64,000 nucleotides of DNA from Adiantum capillus-veneris (taxonomy: Eukaryota; Streptophyta; Polypodiopsida; Polypodiales; Pteridaceae). Positions 1-11,160 of the stretch are shown piece by piece. The translations under genes were made by a program, and so were the position numbers. The stretch is from positions 70,601,872 to 70,665,871 of the forward strand of contig CM043953.1 in the NCBI GenBank assembly GCA_014529385.2, given 5' to 3'. Position 1 is the first letter of the stretch. Every line of letters begins with the position of its first letter. Under the pieces are notes generated by a model, which saw only the letters and a list, made by a program, of their open reading frames with translations, did not search any database and was not told the DNA's origin.

Positions 1-513
1 AGTCTATAAACTCTCATTTGTGAAAACTTTTTATCCTTTTAAGCCACATCTAGCATACATTTAGCATTGAGATTTGCTTGTTATCAAGCCTTGACCACTA
101 CCCAATATACATATGGACTTTGAAGAAGCTTAATTTGCATTCCTCTGCTCTTTTTCGCATCATGGAAATGGAGCGGCACGACAATGGGTCATCGAAGACG
201 ATTTACTTACATCTTAAAGCTAATGCAACTATTGGATACCAAACTATGCAAAATGGAATGAAGCAATATGATGCTTAGATGTAGATTGAAAGCTATCAAG
301 CACATAAAAAACCAAAGGGCATTTCATGATGTTCACTCTGATAATGGACAAGCTTGGGATTATAAAAGGGATTAATTTTATTTTCTGTAAGGTCACACAA
401 AATCAAATGCCTTACATATATACATTTGTCAAAAAATACTACTACTCAGGAGTAAAAAATACTAGGGTGAAATTCATATATTGAATTTATACATAATGAA
501 AGTCTTTTTTCTA

Positions 514-551
<38 letters not shown>

Positions 552-2112
552 CGCGCTTATCTTCTAATATTTTTTTTATCTCTTTTGTGTTATGAATCTC
601 TTCTATTGTGGGCTTTCTAGAACAAATTACTTGCCAAAATTCACTACATGTCAAACTGAGAATGTCATGTTATGAAAAATTTCGTATGTGATATGTATAG
701 ATCGTGTAATAGTACATGATTTACAATCCATGCATGATGGTTTGTCAAAAGGTGGTAGTTGTTTGAGGTATCCAAATAGAAGGACAAGTTTTCAAGAGAA
801 CGGATCATGCAAGGTACCCTTCGTTATATCCACTATCTGCCTCAGAATAATGCCAAACGTTGTGCTTGTGAGCATTGATATCTCACCAATTATGATCAAT
901 AAACCTCATTTATTTCTATGAAACTCTCATCTATTGGTTTGATTCTATCTAGGTAATGTTGATTTGAACCTGTTGTTATTTTGAATTGGTAATTCATTAT
1001 TGTGACGGGTGGGTACATGATTAGATGTACCCACTTTGTGCACTTTGGTGTGAGTGTGACACTTAAGATGTCCCCAACACATGCTTATGTGGAGCCTCCA
1101 TTTTATGTAGTACAATGACTAGGATTGGAAGGCTAAAAATTACCTCTGGATGATGACAAATTTCTAAAAACCTAAACATTTATCAAGCTTTCATCCTAAG
1201 ATATATGCCAAAGACAAACTAAACAAACAATTGTTGGTGAAGTGGATGGAAAATGGACTTACAAAGCTTTATTTTCATAGATTTTTCTTTTTTGAAGACC
1301 CTTGCATCAAATACTATGGACTAAAAAAATATTTCAAGAAAAAATATTAGGTATATGTTCTAATATTTATTTTAATAAATTATAATATTATAACATTATA
1401 GAATGAATTTATATTAAAGATCCATAAAAATATAACAGCTGAAAATTGCAATTTTTGGTATAGCCACATTTCTTAAAGATTTATCTATCAAAATACCATA
1501 GGATCTTTCAAAATGAACATTACACTTATAGATTTCTTGTGAACAAAATCATAGTATAAATCAAAGGATTTTTTCAAGAAAGTATTTACTATAAATTACA
1601 CACATGGCCAAATAATTACCAATAAATCAAACTACGTTTCTCAATATGTGCATGATTGATCTGCAAGAAAAGGTTTCCAACACATTTAGTGACGTGAGAC
1701 TAACATTGACATCTTCATTAGAAATACTATGTTGTGATAGGGTGTGACACATCAAACCAAGTGAGGTTTTGCACACTACAAGTACTCATTAGGTGGAATT
1801 AGTTGCAAAATAGGACGGTTCAATGTGTTCTTTACTATGCATTCCATAGGGCCACAAATTCTTAGCTTGAAAAATTAAGCACAACTAGGATAAGATGCCA
1901 CATTATTGGCATAAAAGACCTATCTTTTTTGGCATTTTGAAATGGTCTAAAGTGCACAAACTAGGTACACCTGATCTTGCACACACCCTGGTGGTGTTTC
2001 TCATCTGCATTTCTGCTGCTACACTTGATGTTGTAAGTATAACTAACTTGTTTTTATTTATAAAGCTAGATGTCTGATACTTTTTCCACCTCCAAGAATT
2101 CTCGTGAATCGT
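1..2112. other. Unassigned AT-rich DNA, no gene seen
   Basis: Short open frames here have no recognisable domain and the composition is AT-rich and low in complexity. I see no transposon terminus, RNA gene or coding domain on either strand. The only clear structure is the TG microsatellite at 517-550. The right edge is set by the 5' LTR of copia element C1. Confidence 0.5.
517..550. repeat. (TG)n microsatellite
   Basis: An uninterrupted TG dinucleotide run of about 17 units, ending at 'acgcgc'. Confidence 0.95.
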
Positions 2113-2325
2113 TGTTACCATATACATGTAGTAGTGATGTGTGTGAACACACTAGGACCACCAGGGTATTTTTTCCCTCTTTAGGAGGTTTCTTTCCCCG
2201 TGCATTGTATATACGCCCATTCAATCTAGGGCTATCTATCTTTCCATTGCACACTAAGTAACATACTCTCTATTGTGTGCCTTGAGCTTCCTTTGTCTTC
2301 TCCAAGCTGTGTGCGTTTCTCTGCA
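2113..2325 (+). repeat. C1 5' LTR
   Basis: Begins TGTTACCATATAC and ends CTCTGCA. It is matched over its whole length by 6999-7213 and followed by the primer-binding site. Confidence 0.9.
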
Positions 2326-2331
2326 AACAAT

Positions 2332-2343
2332 TGGTATTAGAGC
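2332..2343 (+). promoter_or_regulatory. C1 primer-binding site (initiator Met tRNA type)
   Basis: TGGTATTAGAGC lies six bases past the LTR end. It differs from the usual plant site TGGTATCAGAGC at one base. Confidence 0.8.
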
Positions 2344-2656
2344 AGGTTGCGTCCTCCCGGGCTTAGTCGCCAGCAGCTCCAGCATATGTCTGCTCACTTT
2401 CTCCGATTTCAGTGAGGTTTGGCGAGAGTTCGCAGGTCGACAAATATTTTGGGTCTGCTCAGATTTTTTATTCGGGCTCTTTTCGATCTCCGTTTCCACT
2501 ACAAGAAGGTCTACATATGCAATTTCGTCCTTTAGTGAAAAAATTCTATTAGTGCCGTTTTTTGCATAACAGGTCCTATACAGTCTACTGCACGTGCTAG
2601 TCTCACTTAGTTTCTCCTTATTTCGGGAAGTTTTCACATCGCATGCAACATTTTCC

Positions 2657-3652
2657 ATGGCTAATAACAACACAGATGTGTTCAAGATGTTTGCTCTTGA
2701 GGACAGGTTGGATGGGGACAATTACCCTATGTGGGCTTACATGATGCAACATGTTCTTGTCTCAAAGGGCATCTGGAATGTTGTGCAGGGCATTGATGTA
2801 CATCCTGGTTGTGAGGATGTAGGTGTTGTTGAGGAGGTTGCAGGTCTTGCTACAAGGATTGCTGCTATTAGAGTTGTTTTGCCTACGACAGAACAAGCTC
2901 GTTGGGATGTAAAGGATACGCAAGATCATGCATTGATTGCGTTGTCTGTGAAGCACACCATTACTCCTCACATTCGTTCAGCAAAATCTGCTAAACAGGC
3001 TTGGGATATTCTAGCAGGTCTTTATGCAAGCCGCAATGAGGCTAAAATTGCTTTGCTGCGTAAAGAGCTGGAATTGAAGATTATGCATGAGGAGGATGAT
3101 ATGGACAATTTACTTGCTGGTGTCAAGGATATCAATGAGCAACTTATTTTTGCAGATGAAGTCATTTCAGACAGTTCCCTTGTGCAAATTGTTCTTGATG
3201 TCTTACCAGATTCATCCCAGACATTTGCTAGTACTTGGAGACTTATGACCCAAGGAAATCTCAAAGTTGTCAAGTTTAATGCATTATGCACATTGCTGTT
3301 GCAAGAGTCACTTTATAAAAAAAACAGGACTACGCAACGTGCAATTGAACAGGCTTTTATTGCTTCTCAAAGAAAGGGTGGTAACACCAATGCAACCACT
3401 TCTTATGGTTTTGCGAGTGGCAAAACTTCTGTTTCTAATGCTTCTACTGGCAACAATTCGTTTGGAAATTTTGGTGATAAGGGCAAAAAGAAGATGTGTT
3501 GCCATTATTGTAAAGCTAATGATCACTTGATCAAACAGTGTCCTAAGTTGAAGGCCAAAGAAGCTAAGAAGAAAGAGGGTGGTTCCACTACAAATGTAGC
3601 CACTGTTGTGTCTTCTATGAAAGGAGACTGTGATGTTGATGTTGATGCATAA
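2657..3652 (+). CDS. C1 Gag (copia-type capsid and nucleocapsid)
   Basis: This is a 331-residue frame from the ATG at 2657 (context CC-ATG-GC). An upstream in-frame GTG at 2594 is not a likely start. Gag forms the virus-like particle that packages element RNA in the cytoplasm. The N-terminal two thirds look like the UBN2/copia gag fold: the G-D-N-Y-P-M-W segment near residue 22 and a K-x-A-W-D-I-L segment near 116 are typical. A CCHC zinc knuckle (C-x2-C-x4-H-x4-C) lies near residue 280, followed by a lysine-rich tail. The frame ends at a TAA at 3650-3652. The protease continues in the same frame beyond it, so this stop probably interrupts what was one gag-pol frame, although a real gag stop cannot be excluded. 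Confidence 0.88.
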   Translation: MANNNTDVFKMFALEDRLDGDNYPMWAYMMQHVLVSKGIWNVVQGIDVHPGCEDVGVVEEVAGLATRIAAIRVVLPTTEQARWDVKDTQDHALIALSVKHTITPHIRSAKSAKQAWDILAGLYASRNEAKIALLRKELELKIMHEEDDMDNLLAGVKDINEQLIFADEVISDSSLVQIVLDVLPDSSQTFASTWRLMTQGNLKVVKFNALCTLLLQESLYKKNRTTQRAIEQAFIASQRKGGNTNATTSYGFASGKTSVSNASTGNNSFGNFGDKGKKKMCCHYCKANDHLIKQCPKLKAKEAKKKEGGSTTNVATVVSSMKGDCDVDVDA

Positions 3653-4171
3653 TGGGCTTTTAGTGCAGTGTGCACTTACAATCCTTTTGTCCATGATGCA
3701 TACATGTCAGCTGCAGATTCACATGTGTGGTATTTTGACAGTGGTGCTACAAAGCACATTACCTCACATCGTGAATTGTTCACCTCTCTCGAGTCTGTCC
3801 CTCATGGGAATTCAATCACTTGTGCCAACAAGACCTCTTATCCGGTTCAGGGAGTTGGAAAGATTGTGCTTACTGCTGCAAATGGCAGTTCTTTCACACT
3901 TGTTGATGCACTTTATGTACCTGGGATCAAGAAGAATCTTTTGTCTGTATCTGCACTTGCTCGACTTGGATTTGTAGTCAAATTTGTGGTTGACAGATGT
4001 ACAATTCACGATCTCAATTTTGGTGATGAAATTGTTGCATCTGGCCTTTTGTGCCCTGGGTTGTATAATCTCACTTTGTATGACAAGTGTGGACAAAATT
4101 TTGCAAATGCAGTTGTAGATTCAAGGCCTGTCTTAGATGCAAAACTGTGGCATGCACGTTTTGGGATCTGA
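3653..4171 (+). pseudogene. C1 protease and GAG-pre-integrase segment
   Basis: The frame follows gag in phase. It holds the aspartic protease active site D-S-G-A-T in the context YFDSGATKHIT, followed by the usual V-G, A-L-Y-V-P and L-L-S-V-S landmarks. It then runs into the pre-integrase region and the first zinc ligand H of LWHARFG. It stops at TGA 4169-4171, where the next residues should be H-L-N-F. Reading one base over restores L-N-F-A-S-L, so one base has probably been lost just before the stop. The protease would cut Gag-Pol inside the particle. Confidence 0.85.
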
Positions 4172-5246
4172 ATTTTGCCAGTTTGCTGCATTTGCAAAAA
4201 TCTGATATGGTTGCTTCTTTGCCGCCTCTTGAAGCACCTATCCAATATGTTTGTGAGGGTTGTATTTTGGGTAAAATGCAGCATTCTAAGTTTCCAAAGG
4301 ATGGTTCAGTTAGGGCCACATGCAGGTTGCAACTTGTGCATAGTGACGTTTGTGGACCCATGCAAACTCCGTCGTCCTTGGGCAATTACCTTTACTTCGT
4401 GACTTTCATTGATGATTACTCCAGGCATGCATGGGTATTTCTGTTTAAAGTGAAGTCCGAAGTGTTCATGTGCTTCAAGCTAAGCAATTTCTTACTATGG
4501 CTGAAAATGTCTCAAAATGTACTATGGGCACCCTCCGTTCTGATCGAGGGGGGGAGTATATGTCTTATGAATTTAATTCACTAATGGCTAGTCATGGGAT
4601 AAAACACCAATGTGTTGTGCCTTATGCGCCTCAGCAAAATGGTGTAGCTTAGAGGAAAAACAGGTCACTTACGAAAATGGCATGATGTATGGTCAAAAGT
4701 CAAGCTTTGCCGCATTCTTTTTGGCTTGAGGCCATCATGTGTACTACTTATGTACTTAACAGGTGTCCTACGAAAGCTTTGCAGTCTATTACTCCATATG
4801 AAGCATGGCATGATAGAAAGCCTTCTATTGAGCACATGCGTGTTTTTGGCTATTTGGCATATGCTTTGGTGCCACAAACACAACGCAGAAAATTGGATGA
4901 TAAGGCTGTCAAATGTATTTTTGTTGGTTATAGTGTTGAAAGCAGGTTGTATCATCCGCAAACAAAGCGTATTTTGGTTTCACGGGATGTAGTGTTTGTG
5001 GAAGGTTCTGTTCAGTCCTTGTTGTCATGTACTAGAGATAGTAATGTAAGCTCACATGACATTTATGACACTTTGTTGCCTCTTTTCATTGGTGGAAATA
5101 CGAATGTAAATTCCAATGAGGCAAATGTACAGCCTATGGGGTTTTTTGAAAATGTTACAGATGAGCCTATTATTGATGCAGATGTACATGATGTACTTGA
5201 TGAGGAAAGGGCTGAAAATGAGAAGGCTAGAGGTATGCCAAAATAA
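4172..5246 (+). pseudogene. C1 integrase, broken
   Basis: Three frame segments carry the domains in order. First is the end of the HHCC zinc region (C-E-G-C-I-L-G-K), then the rve core with H-S-D-V-C-G-P and F-I-D-D-Y-S-R. After a frameshift near 4468 comes L-R-S-D-R-G-G-E-Y, then A-P-Q-Q-N-G-V-A. The codon that should be the catalytic Glu of N-G-V-A-E-R is TAG (4650-4652), and another stop follows at 4683. From 4689 the frame is open again with A-V-Y-V-L-N-R-type and P-Y-E-A-W landmarks and the C-terminal region, ending at TAA 5244. The enzyme would insert the cDNA into the host chromosome; this copy cannot be functional. Confidence 0.87.
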
Positions 5247-5402
5247 TGGCTGGTGCATACATTGCGTGACACTAAATTAGATACACCTTTGTCTAGTCGT
5301 ACTCGTTTAGGCTCTCACTATGCATCTTTTACATCAGATTGTTATGCTTTGGCTGTGTCTAGGTAGCTTACATGAGGTTGAGGAACCTCTCTCTTTTGAT
5401 GA

Positions 5403-6293
5403 AGCATAGAATCCAAAAAATTGGATGGCTGCCATGCGATCAGAATATGATGCATTATAGAAAATGACACATAGACTTTATGTGATTTTCCTCCTGGCAA
5501 AAAGGCCATCGGTACAAAGTGGGTTTACAAGTTGAAACACAAGCCGAATGGTGAGGTTGATCACCATAAGGCTTGACTTGTTGCAAAAGGTTATGCGCCG
5601 CAGAAAGGCATAGATTATGAAGAAACTTTTGCTCCCACTTGTCGTATGACTACTGTTCATTTTCTACGTGCATTGGCAGCTCAATTTGGTTGGGATGTAT
5701 ATCAATCAAACATTGTTACTGCTTTCTTGAATGGTGACATATTTGAGGAAGTTTATGTAATGCAGCCTCAAGGTTTTGTCAAGAAAAGACAAGAGGAAAA
5801 AGTGTGCAGATGTAAGAAGGCTTTGTATGGGTTGAAGCAATCTCCTCGTGCTTGGTATGAGAAGGCGGACACTCATTTGGTCAAACGAGGCTATTGCAAG
5901 CAAGAGTCCAACAAAATCCACATTGTATGTAAAGCGTGAGGGCAATGTACTTCTCATTGTTGTTGTTTATGTGGATGATTTGTTGATCACTGGTCCCAAT
6001 GAGGCACATATTGCTAAATTTAAGGCTTATTTGAATGCTACTTTCAAGATGAAAGATTTGGGGTTGTTGCATCATTACTTGGGCATACAGTTTAAGCAAT
6101 GTGATGGTGGTATTGCCTTGTGTCCGAAAAGTTACATAGAGACATTGCTGTGTAAGTTTGAGCTTGAGAATTGCAAACCTATTGCCACTCCCATGGACAC
6201 AGGTTTGAAGTTAAGTCTACATGATGCTAGTGATCCTGCTAATGTCACTCTTTATCAAACTGTTGTTGGCTGCCTCATTATGTATGTAACATG
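5403..6293 (+). pseudogene. C1 reverse transcriptase, broken
   Basis: The copia RT is recognised from N-W-M-A-A-M and K-W-V-Y-K-L-K, through T-A-F-L-N-G-D and A-L-Y-G-L-K-Q-S-P-R-A-W, to the catalytic Y-V-D-D-L-L at about 5970-5990. In-frame stops interrupt the N-terminal part before 5646. A frameshift near 5900 moves the thumb and catalytic part into another frame (5848-6294), which ends at TGA 6292. The catalytic motif itself is intact. Synthesis of element cDNA in the particle is the family role. Confidence 0.87.
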
Positions 6294-6923
6294 AGGCCAG
6301 ATATTCAGTTTGCAGTCTCACAAGTCAGCAGATTTAAGCATAGCCCAGGGTCTAAGCATTGGCATGCTGTTAAGATGATTTTTCGCTACTTGAGTGACAC
6401 TTTACATCTTGGCTTGTTCTATCCCAAGGGGGGATCATTGCCGCCTAGCTTACATGCTTTTTCGAACTCAGATTGGGCTGGTTGTTTTGACACGCGAGTG
6501 TCCACAAGTGGTTTTTGTTTCATGCTTGGTAGTTTATGTATATCATGGTTGAGCAAGAAGCAACCTACTGTGTCCACTTCTAGTTGTGAGGTTGATTACT
6601 TAGCAGTCTTCACAGCTACGGTTGAGTGTGTATGGATAAGACGCCTTATGGCTGATTTGGGTGTTGGACAGGACACTGCCAACACTATCTACACTGATAG
6701 TTAGAGCGCATTGGTAATTGCAAGAAACCCAGTTTTTCCTGCTCGCACAAAGCACATTGAGGTGCATTACCACTATGTCAGGGAGAGGTTCTTAGCAGGA
6801 GAGATCAGCTTGGCTTGTGTGCCAACACAAGACAACCTTGCAGATCTTTTCACAAAGGCATTGTCTCATGAGAAGTTCGGAGCTTTCCGCAAAGCTTTGG
6901 GCTTACTCTTCTTTGTGGACTGA
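6291..6923 (+). pseudogene. C1 RNase H, one internal stop
   Basis: The frame opens with R-P-D-I-Q-F-A-V-S and contains the copia RNase H landmarks S-D-W-A-G, S-T-S-G-F-C-F, W-L-S-K-K-Q and S-T-S-S-C-E. The third acidic position falls in Y-T-D-S. A TAG at 6702-6704 follows directly, after which the frame resumes with R-T-K-H-I-E-V and the final D-L-F-T-K-A-L box. The domain removes template RNA during cDNA synthesis. Confidence 0.86.
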
Positions 6924-6988
6924 TCATGTCCTCAGGGCATGGCACTTCCCTTTACTCATGTGATAGCTCTTGTTCACCGCATCACTCT

Positions 6989-6998
6989 AGGGGGGATT
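6989..6998 (+). promoter_or_regulatory. C1 polypurine tract
   Basis: AGGGGGGA followed by TT lies directly before the 3' LTR, as expected for plus-strand priming. Confidence 0.8.
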
Positions 6999-7213
6999 TG
7001 TTACCATATACATGTGGTAGTGATGTGTGTGGACACACTAGGACCGCTGGGGAAATTTTTCCCTCTTTAGGAGGTTTTTTCCCCCGTGCATCGTATATAT
7101 GCCCATTCATTCTAGGGCTATCTATCTTTCCATTGCACACTAAGTAATACACTCTCTGTTTTGTGTGCCTTGAGCTTCCTTCGTCTTCTCCAAGCTGTGT
7201 GCGTTTCTCTGCA
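6999..7213 (+). repeat. C1 3' LTR
   Basis: Direct repeat of 2113-2325 with the same TGTTACC start and TCTCTGCA end. Differences are mostly transitions plus small indels. Confidence 0.9.
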
Positions 7214-9769
7214 ACCCTAATTCCAACGCTTGTGATTATGACCAAACTACTTCTTATGTTTCTTTAAAACCTTTTGTTGATATGGAGTGAGTGCAATGTT
7301 CACAACATCAAAAAAATTTATTAAAAGAAATTTAGGAATTGCACCCCCCTAACTAGGCATGACAATATCTTTGTGAAGATTTCTACTATTATTGAAATTT
7401 AAAAAACTTTTTTTTTTTTTGTTCGGATAAAGGGAAGACCCTAGTGAAAATGGTGCCTTCATCTTTATTCCATTGTTGAAGCTTGAATTGGTGAGCTCTA
7501 TAATTGCATATGCATGGGTTTAAAACAATAAAACATGCCTAATGTTTGTGTTCAAGGGCGGGACACCCTAGATGCATACACAAATTGATGCATGTAATCA
7601 TATGTTGTGCAAGTAGAGATATTGGATTGGGGACTTTAAAAAGTAGGTGTAGCCATTAAAGCCATATGATGAAAAGCTTTTCAAGGTTATCCCTGTGCTC
7701 ATCGCACAATGCACTTGTGTGTGAAGTGTTTATTTGTGGTTGGATCCCTGTTTAACTGAGATTGTACGTGGAAATCTTGGGTTAGTTTGGTATCATGGTA
7801 CGTGCACTACCCTTGATTTTCTAGAGACTTGTATTAACTTTAGTTACCTTGTTAGCATCAATGTATGAACTCCAGAACTAATTTTTAATGCTTAGATCTA
7901 AAATGTAGGGCTCAACAGATTTATGGTGCAAAAAATGTTGTTGGAATTGGCTCAAATTTAGTGTGGACACTCCTTAGGCTATCCTCTAGGGCTATATAAA
8001 GTCAATTTTGCCAAATTACCAAGTGCAAAGATTTAATGCACTATTGATGTTTGGGACCCGAGGAATGATATTGTCAAGTCCAAGATCTCGATTCCTTAGC
8101 AAACTCTCAGATTGACAGTACAAAAAAATTGTCAATATGTGCCGACCCATGATCGCTCGAAGACAAGTTTGATGTTGATAAGTAGGAAGAAGTTGAGAAG
8201 GCCCTTAGGAATAGGGATCCATCCAAGTCGAAATTGTAGCGATTATCCATGGCTCTACCATCCTAGTTGATTTGGAAGCTACATCAAGCTATTTTGAGTG
8301 AGTTCTTGGCTTGCATTTATCTCACTAAATTGTACTAGTTCTCATGATATTATATGTACGATATAAAATAAGATTTCAATGGAATTTATAGGTTCAAATT
8401 GTTAGCAGATGTTGCAAGCCTTAGAACTCCCTAGATACCTAACTTTTATCCAAAATGTAACCCTTATATTTTCTCATACAAATCCCATCATTTGCAATGA
8501 TGGACATGTAATTTTGATCTCGCAATTCATATTGTAACAGTAGGGGTGCTTGCACTTCCAAGTTGTAAGTCAAATAGTAAATTCTCACACCCCAAGTAGC
8601 CCATTTAAATCAACCATTTTTTACTAAGATTTTGGGTCTTCGCATAAAACCTAAGTTTATAAGGTTTTTTAACTAACTTTTGGAAGAGATAATAGAGTAC
8701 AATTGTTGCTACTACACTAGTGTCTTCCCTCGTAGCTTGGATGCATGTTATTCTCTCTATAGTAATCCATTTGTTGTCGCAATAGTTGCAACGCAATCCC
8801 AGATGTGAGCTCCATGAGTTCACGTAAGTTTCTCGTAACATTTTTGAGTCTTTAAGCACTCTCTTCCATGAGTTGTTTTGGTTCATAACTCGCAAATTAG
8901 GGCTTAAATTCACAAATGAAAGGATAGAGGGCTATTAGACTATGCTACAAATGCCAAAATTGACCACTTTAAAAATCCACTCTACATGTATTTGAACGTT
9001 TTCTAGAGTGTCAGAAGCAAGATTTGAGACCATGGACATGTTTCTTATGTGCTAGGAATTATGTGTAGTGAATTTGGTTGCATTTGAACTTCGTTTTCTA
9101 TTGGTAATGTTAGGATAAGGTTTAGGTGAAAGAGATTTGTTCACGTGATGCTAGGTGGAGGTAAATGCAACGCCGGCGAGTTGGATGCCAAAAGGTATAG
9201 TGGCCCTTGTGCTCCCTCCAAAAGTCAAAGAAGCCTTTAAAAAACAAGGTTGCTGCACATGTTTTGAAGGCAGGCTCTATGCTTTAGATCTTGACTTTCA
9301 CTTAAAAATGCCTTGTGCATTAAGTGCCTTCAAAACACACACACACACACACACACAATTCTGAATTGTGATTATGAAGGAGGTACTAATCTTGCCAATT
9401 TCAATCGGCTAATTAATTGAGCATACGAGGCCCGATTAACGCAATTAGATACTCTATGGACTACTCTTGGAAATGACTTCGCCCACACATAAATTTGACA
9501 AGGTGATAATGATTATGATGATTAATTATGCTAATGCAAAATAGGTTGAAAATGAATGCAATTGCACACTAAAATGACACACACACGAAATGCTAAATAC
9601 AAATTCCGTACTTAAGCACCAAAAGGGTAGTGGAGCATGTTCGTGTCCGAGTGGTGATTAGGGATATGAATTATTAAGCTAATGCAAATAGAAATTAGTG
9701 AATGCTAATAAAAAATTGTTAATGACTAACACAAAAGCATAACAACATACCTAGCTAGCATAACCTAGA
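7214..9769. other. Unassigned AT-rich DNA, no gene seen
   Basis: No coding domain, RNA gene or element terminus was recognised on either strand. Two small structures are visible: a 12-bp inverted repeat (9261-9272 with 9325-9336) and an AC microsatellite at 9335-9357. The last 400 bases lie just downstream, on the minus strand, of a primer-binding site. They may be the leader of an otherwise lost LTR element. Confidence 0.45.
9335..9357. repeat. (AC)n microsatellite
   Basis: About 11 AC units, directly after one arm of a short inverted repeat. Confidence 0.9.
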
Positions 9770-9781
9770 GCTCTGATACCA
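9770..9781 (-). promoter_or_regulatory. Primer-binding site next to the G4 LTR
   Basis: The minus strand reads TGGTATCAGAGC, a perfect initiator-Met site. It sits two bases past the CA end of the LTR at 9784-10532, on the side away from the G4 coding domains. Confidence 0.8.
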
Positions 9782-9783
9782 CT

Positions 9784-10532
9784 TGATGGGAATGGGATCA
9801 GCTAGCTAGGATGGATAAAAGATAAACATTGTGCACACAAGTGAGTGTGTGTAGGCTAGGTTATCACTCAAGTGAATTAGGTTCCAAGATTAATTAACTT
9901 GGACTCATAAACACGATCTTGGGTTGCGAAGCCATCACAAGCTCACCATAAACAAGAGAGATGTAATGCAAAATAGACGTGTTTATTTATTCATGAAATG
10001 AGCTGTAAGTAGCTCTACAGCCTTGCACCACTGCATGTGGGATAATTCCTTCTCTTCTCTCCTTGACTCATATTCTAGAACAAAGCTCACACTTTACACT
10101 TGGTTCCTTGAAAGGTGTATGTGCCTTGAACTCCGACTGAAATGAACCCACAAAGTGGCTCTCTAGGCTACATGGACCGCCCACTGCCTACTACAAACAC
10201 GCATCCAACGAACCACCCGACCATAGCCACCATCCGATAGCTCCTTCATGTTGGAGACAGCATCCAAGGACGTAGGCGTGCACCTGTAAGACTGAGTGTC
10301 CCATACGACCCGGCCTCACCTCCTCAAGGTGACCTCACACACTCCTAGCCTCACGGGCTAACGACTGGCACTCTACTAGTGGGGGTCAATAACTACAAAT
10401 GAGGCCTTTGCCTCCCTTTTATGATAATGGTTGGCCTCACTGATCAGGTTTACACTACGTCCACCCGGACATTGGAAGCCCATCTCGACGATGTTTTGGC
10501 TAGATCCCCTCTCCTGCAAGCGAGACATAACA
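9784..10532 (-). repeat. G4 LTR
   Basis: On the minus strand it starts TGTTATGTCTCGC and ends CCCATTCCCATCA, giving TG...CA termini over 749 bp. A polypurine tract abuts the start and a primer site abuts the end. No second copy was found in the window. Confidence 0.72.
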
Positions 10533-10545
10533 TACTTCCCCCCTT
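10533..10545 (-). promoter_or_regulatory. G4 polypurine tract
   Basis: The minus strand reads AAGGGGGGAAGTA directly before the LTR start. Confidence 0.75.
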
Positions 10546-10609
10546 AAGAACCATTGATGTCCTCATCAATGAAATGGGGATACTAAGCTTTCAAGGCTCT
10601 AACTGATTC

Positions 10610-11160
10610 CTAAGTAGCAAACCTTTCAGATTGACTCTTCCATTTAACTAAGTACTCGTCATAAGCCTTTGGCGTGTGACAGGTACGATGATCTAAAACG
10701 GCCTCTGGTTCTTGAGGAATATACTCAGTTTGCATATCTTGCCATGTATTTTCCTCGATAGGCACAACAACTTCCATTTCACTTAGTTTTTCTTTGAGGC
10801 AATTGACATGAAACACTGGATGTACACTAACATCCGAAGGACGAGCCAAAATGTAGGCAACTTGGCCAATTTTAAGAACAGACCACAATATCTAGCTAAA
10901 AGCTTATAATGCTTTCTTGTTCGCATAGTCTTGGAATCCTTGGGTATCTTCAGATAGACCCATTGTTCCATATCTAAAGTCCTTGGAGATCTCTTTTGAT
11001 TAGCATAAGTAGTAACTCGACCACGAGCTGTCCTCATGCTATCCTTAGCCAATTCGAGCATTTCTTGCATATCATACAAGAAATCACGAGCTTGGAGATC
11101 CTTGAATTTCTCTAAGCCCATAGCAAAAGGAGATTTAGGCTCCAATCCATACATCACCAT
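10610..11160 (-). pseudogene. G4 integrase C-terminus and chromodomain-like end
   Basis: Two overlapping minus-strand frames carry this region. One (11160-10783) has the linker after the integrase core and a W-V-Y-L-K-I-P motif typical of the DNA-binding end of Ty3 integrase. The other (10888-10610) has F-H-V-N-C-L-K and then a chromodomain-like stretch with E-A-V-L-D-H-R and Y-L-V-K-W-K. In chromoviruses this end guides integration to particular chromatin. A frameshift separates the two. Confidence 0.78.

Larger units (their letters stand above)
2113..7213 (+). mobile_element. Ty1/copia LTR retrotransposon C1, near full length, decayed
   Basis: Two direct LTRs (2113-2325 and 6999-7213) flank a primer site, gag and a pol in the copia order protease, integrase, reverse transcriptase, RNase H. 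By eye the LTRs differ at roughly 15-20 positions, so the insertion is not recent. Gag is intact, but pol carries at least three frameshifts and several in-frame stops, so the copy cannot make its own enzymes. I could not find a 5-bp target duplication: the left flank is atcgt and the right flank is accct, so one end may be altered. Order and motifs make the copia assignment firm; the lineage within copia is not assigned. Confidence 0.93.

Noticed and set aside
2254-2721. Minus-strand 155-codon frame across the copia LTR and gag start
   Set aside because: It is the shadow of the C1 LTR, leader and gag on the other strand.
2108-7218. Target-site duplication for C1
   Set aside because: Left atcgt and right accct do not match with any nearby choice of LTR end.
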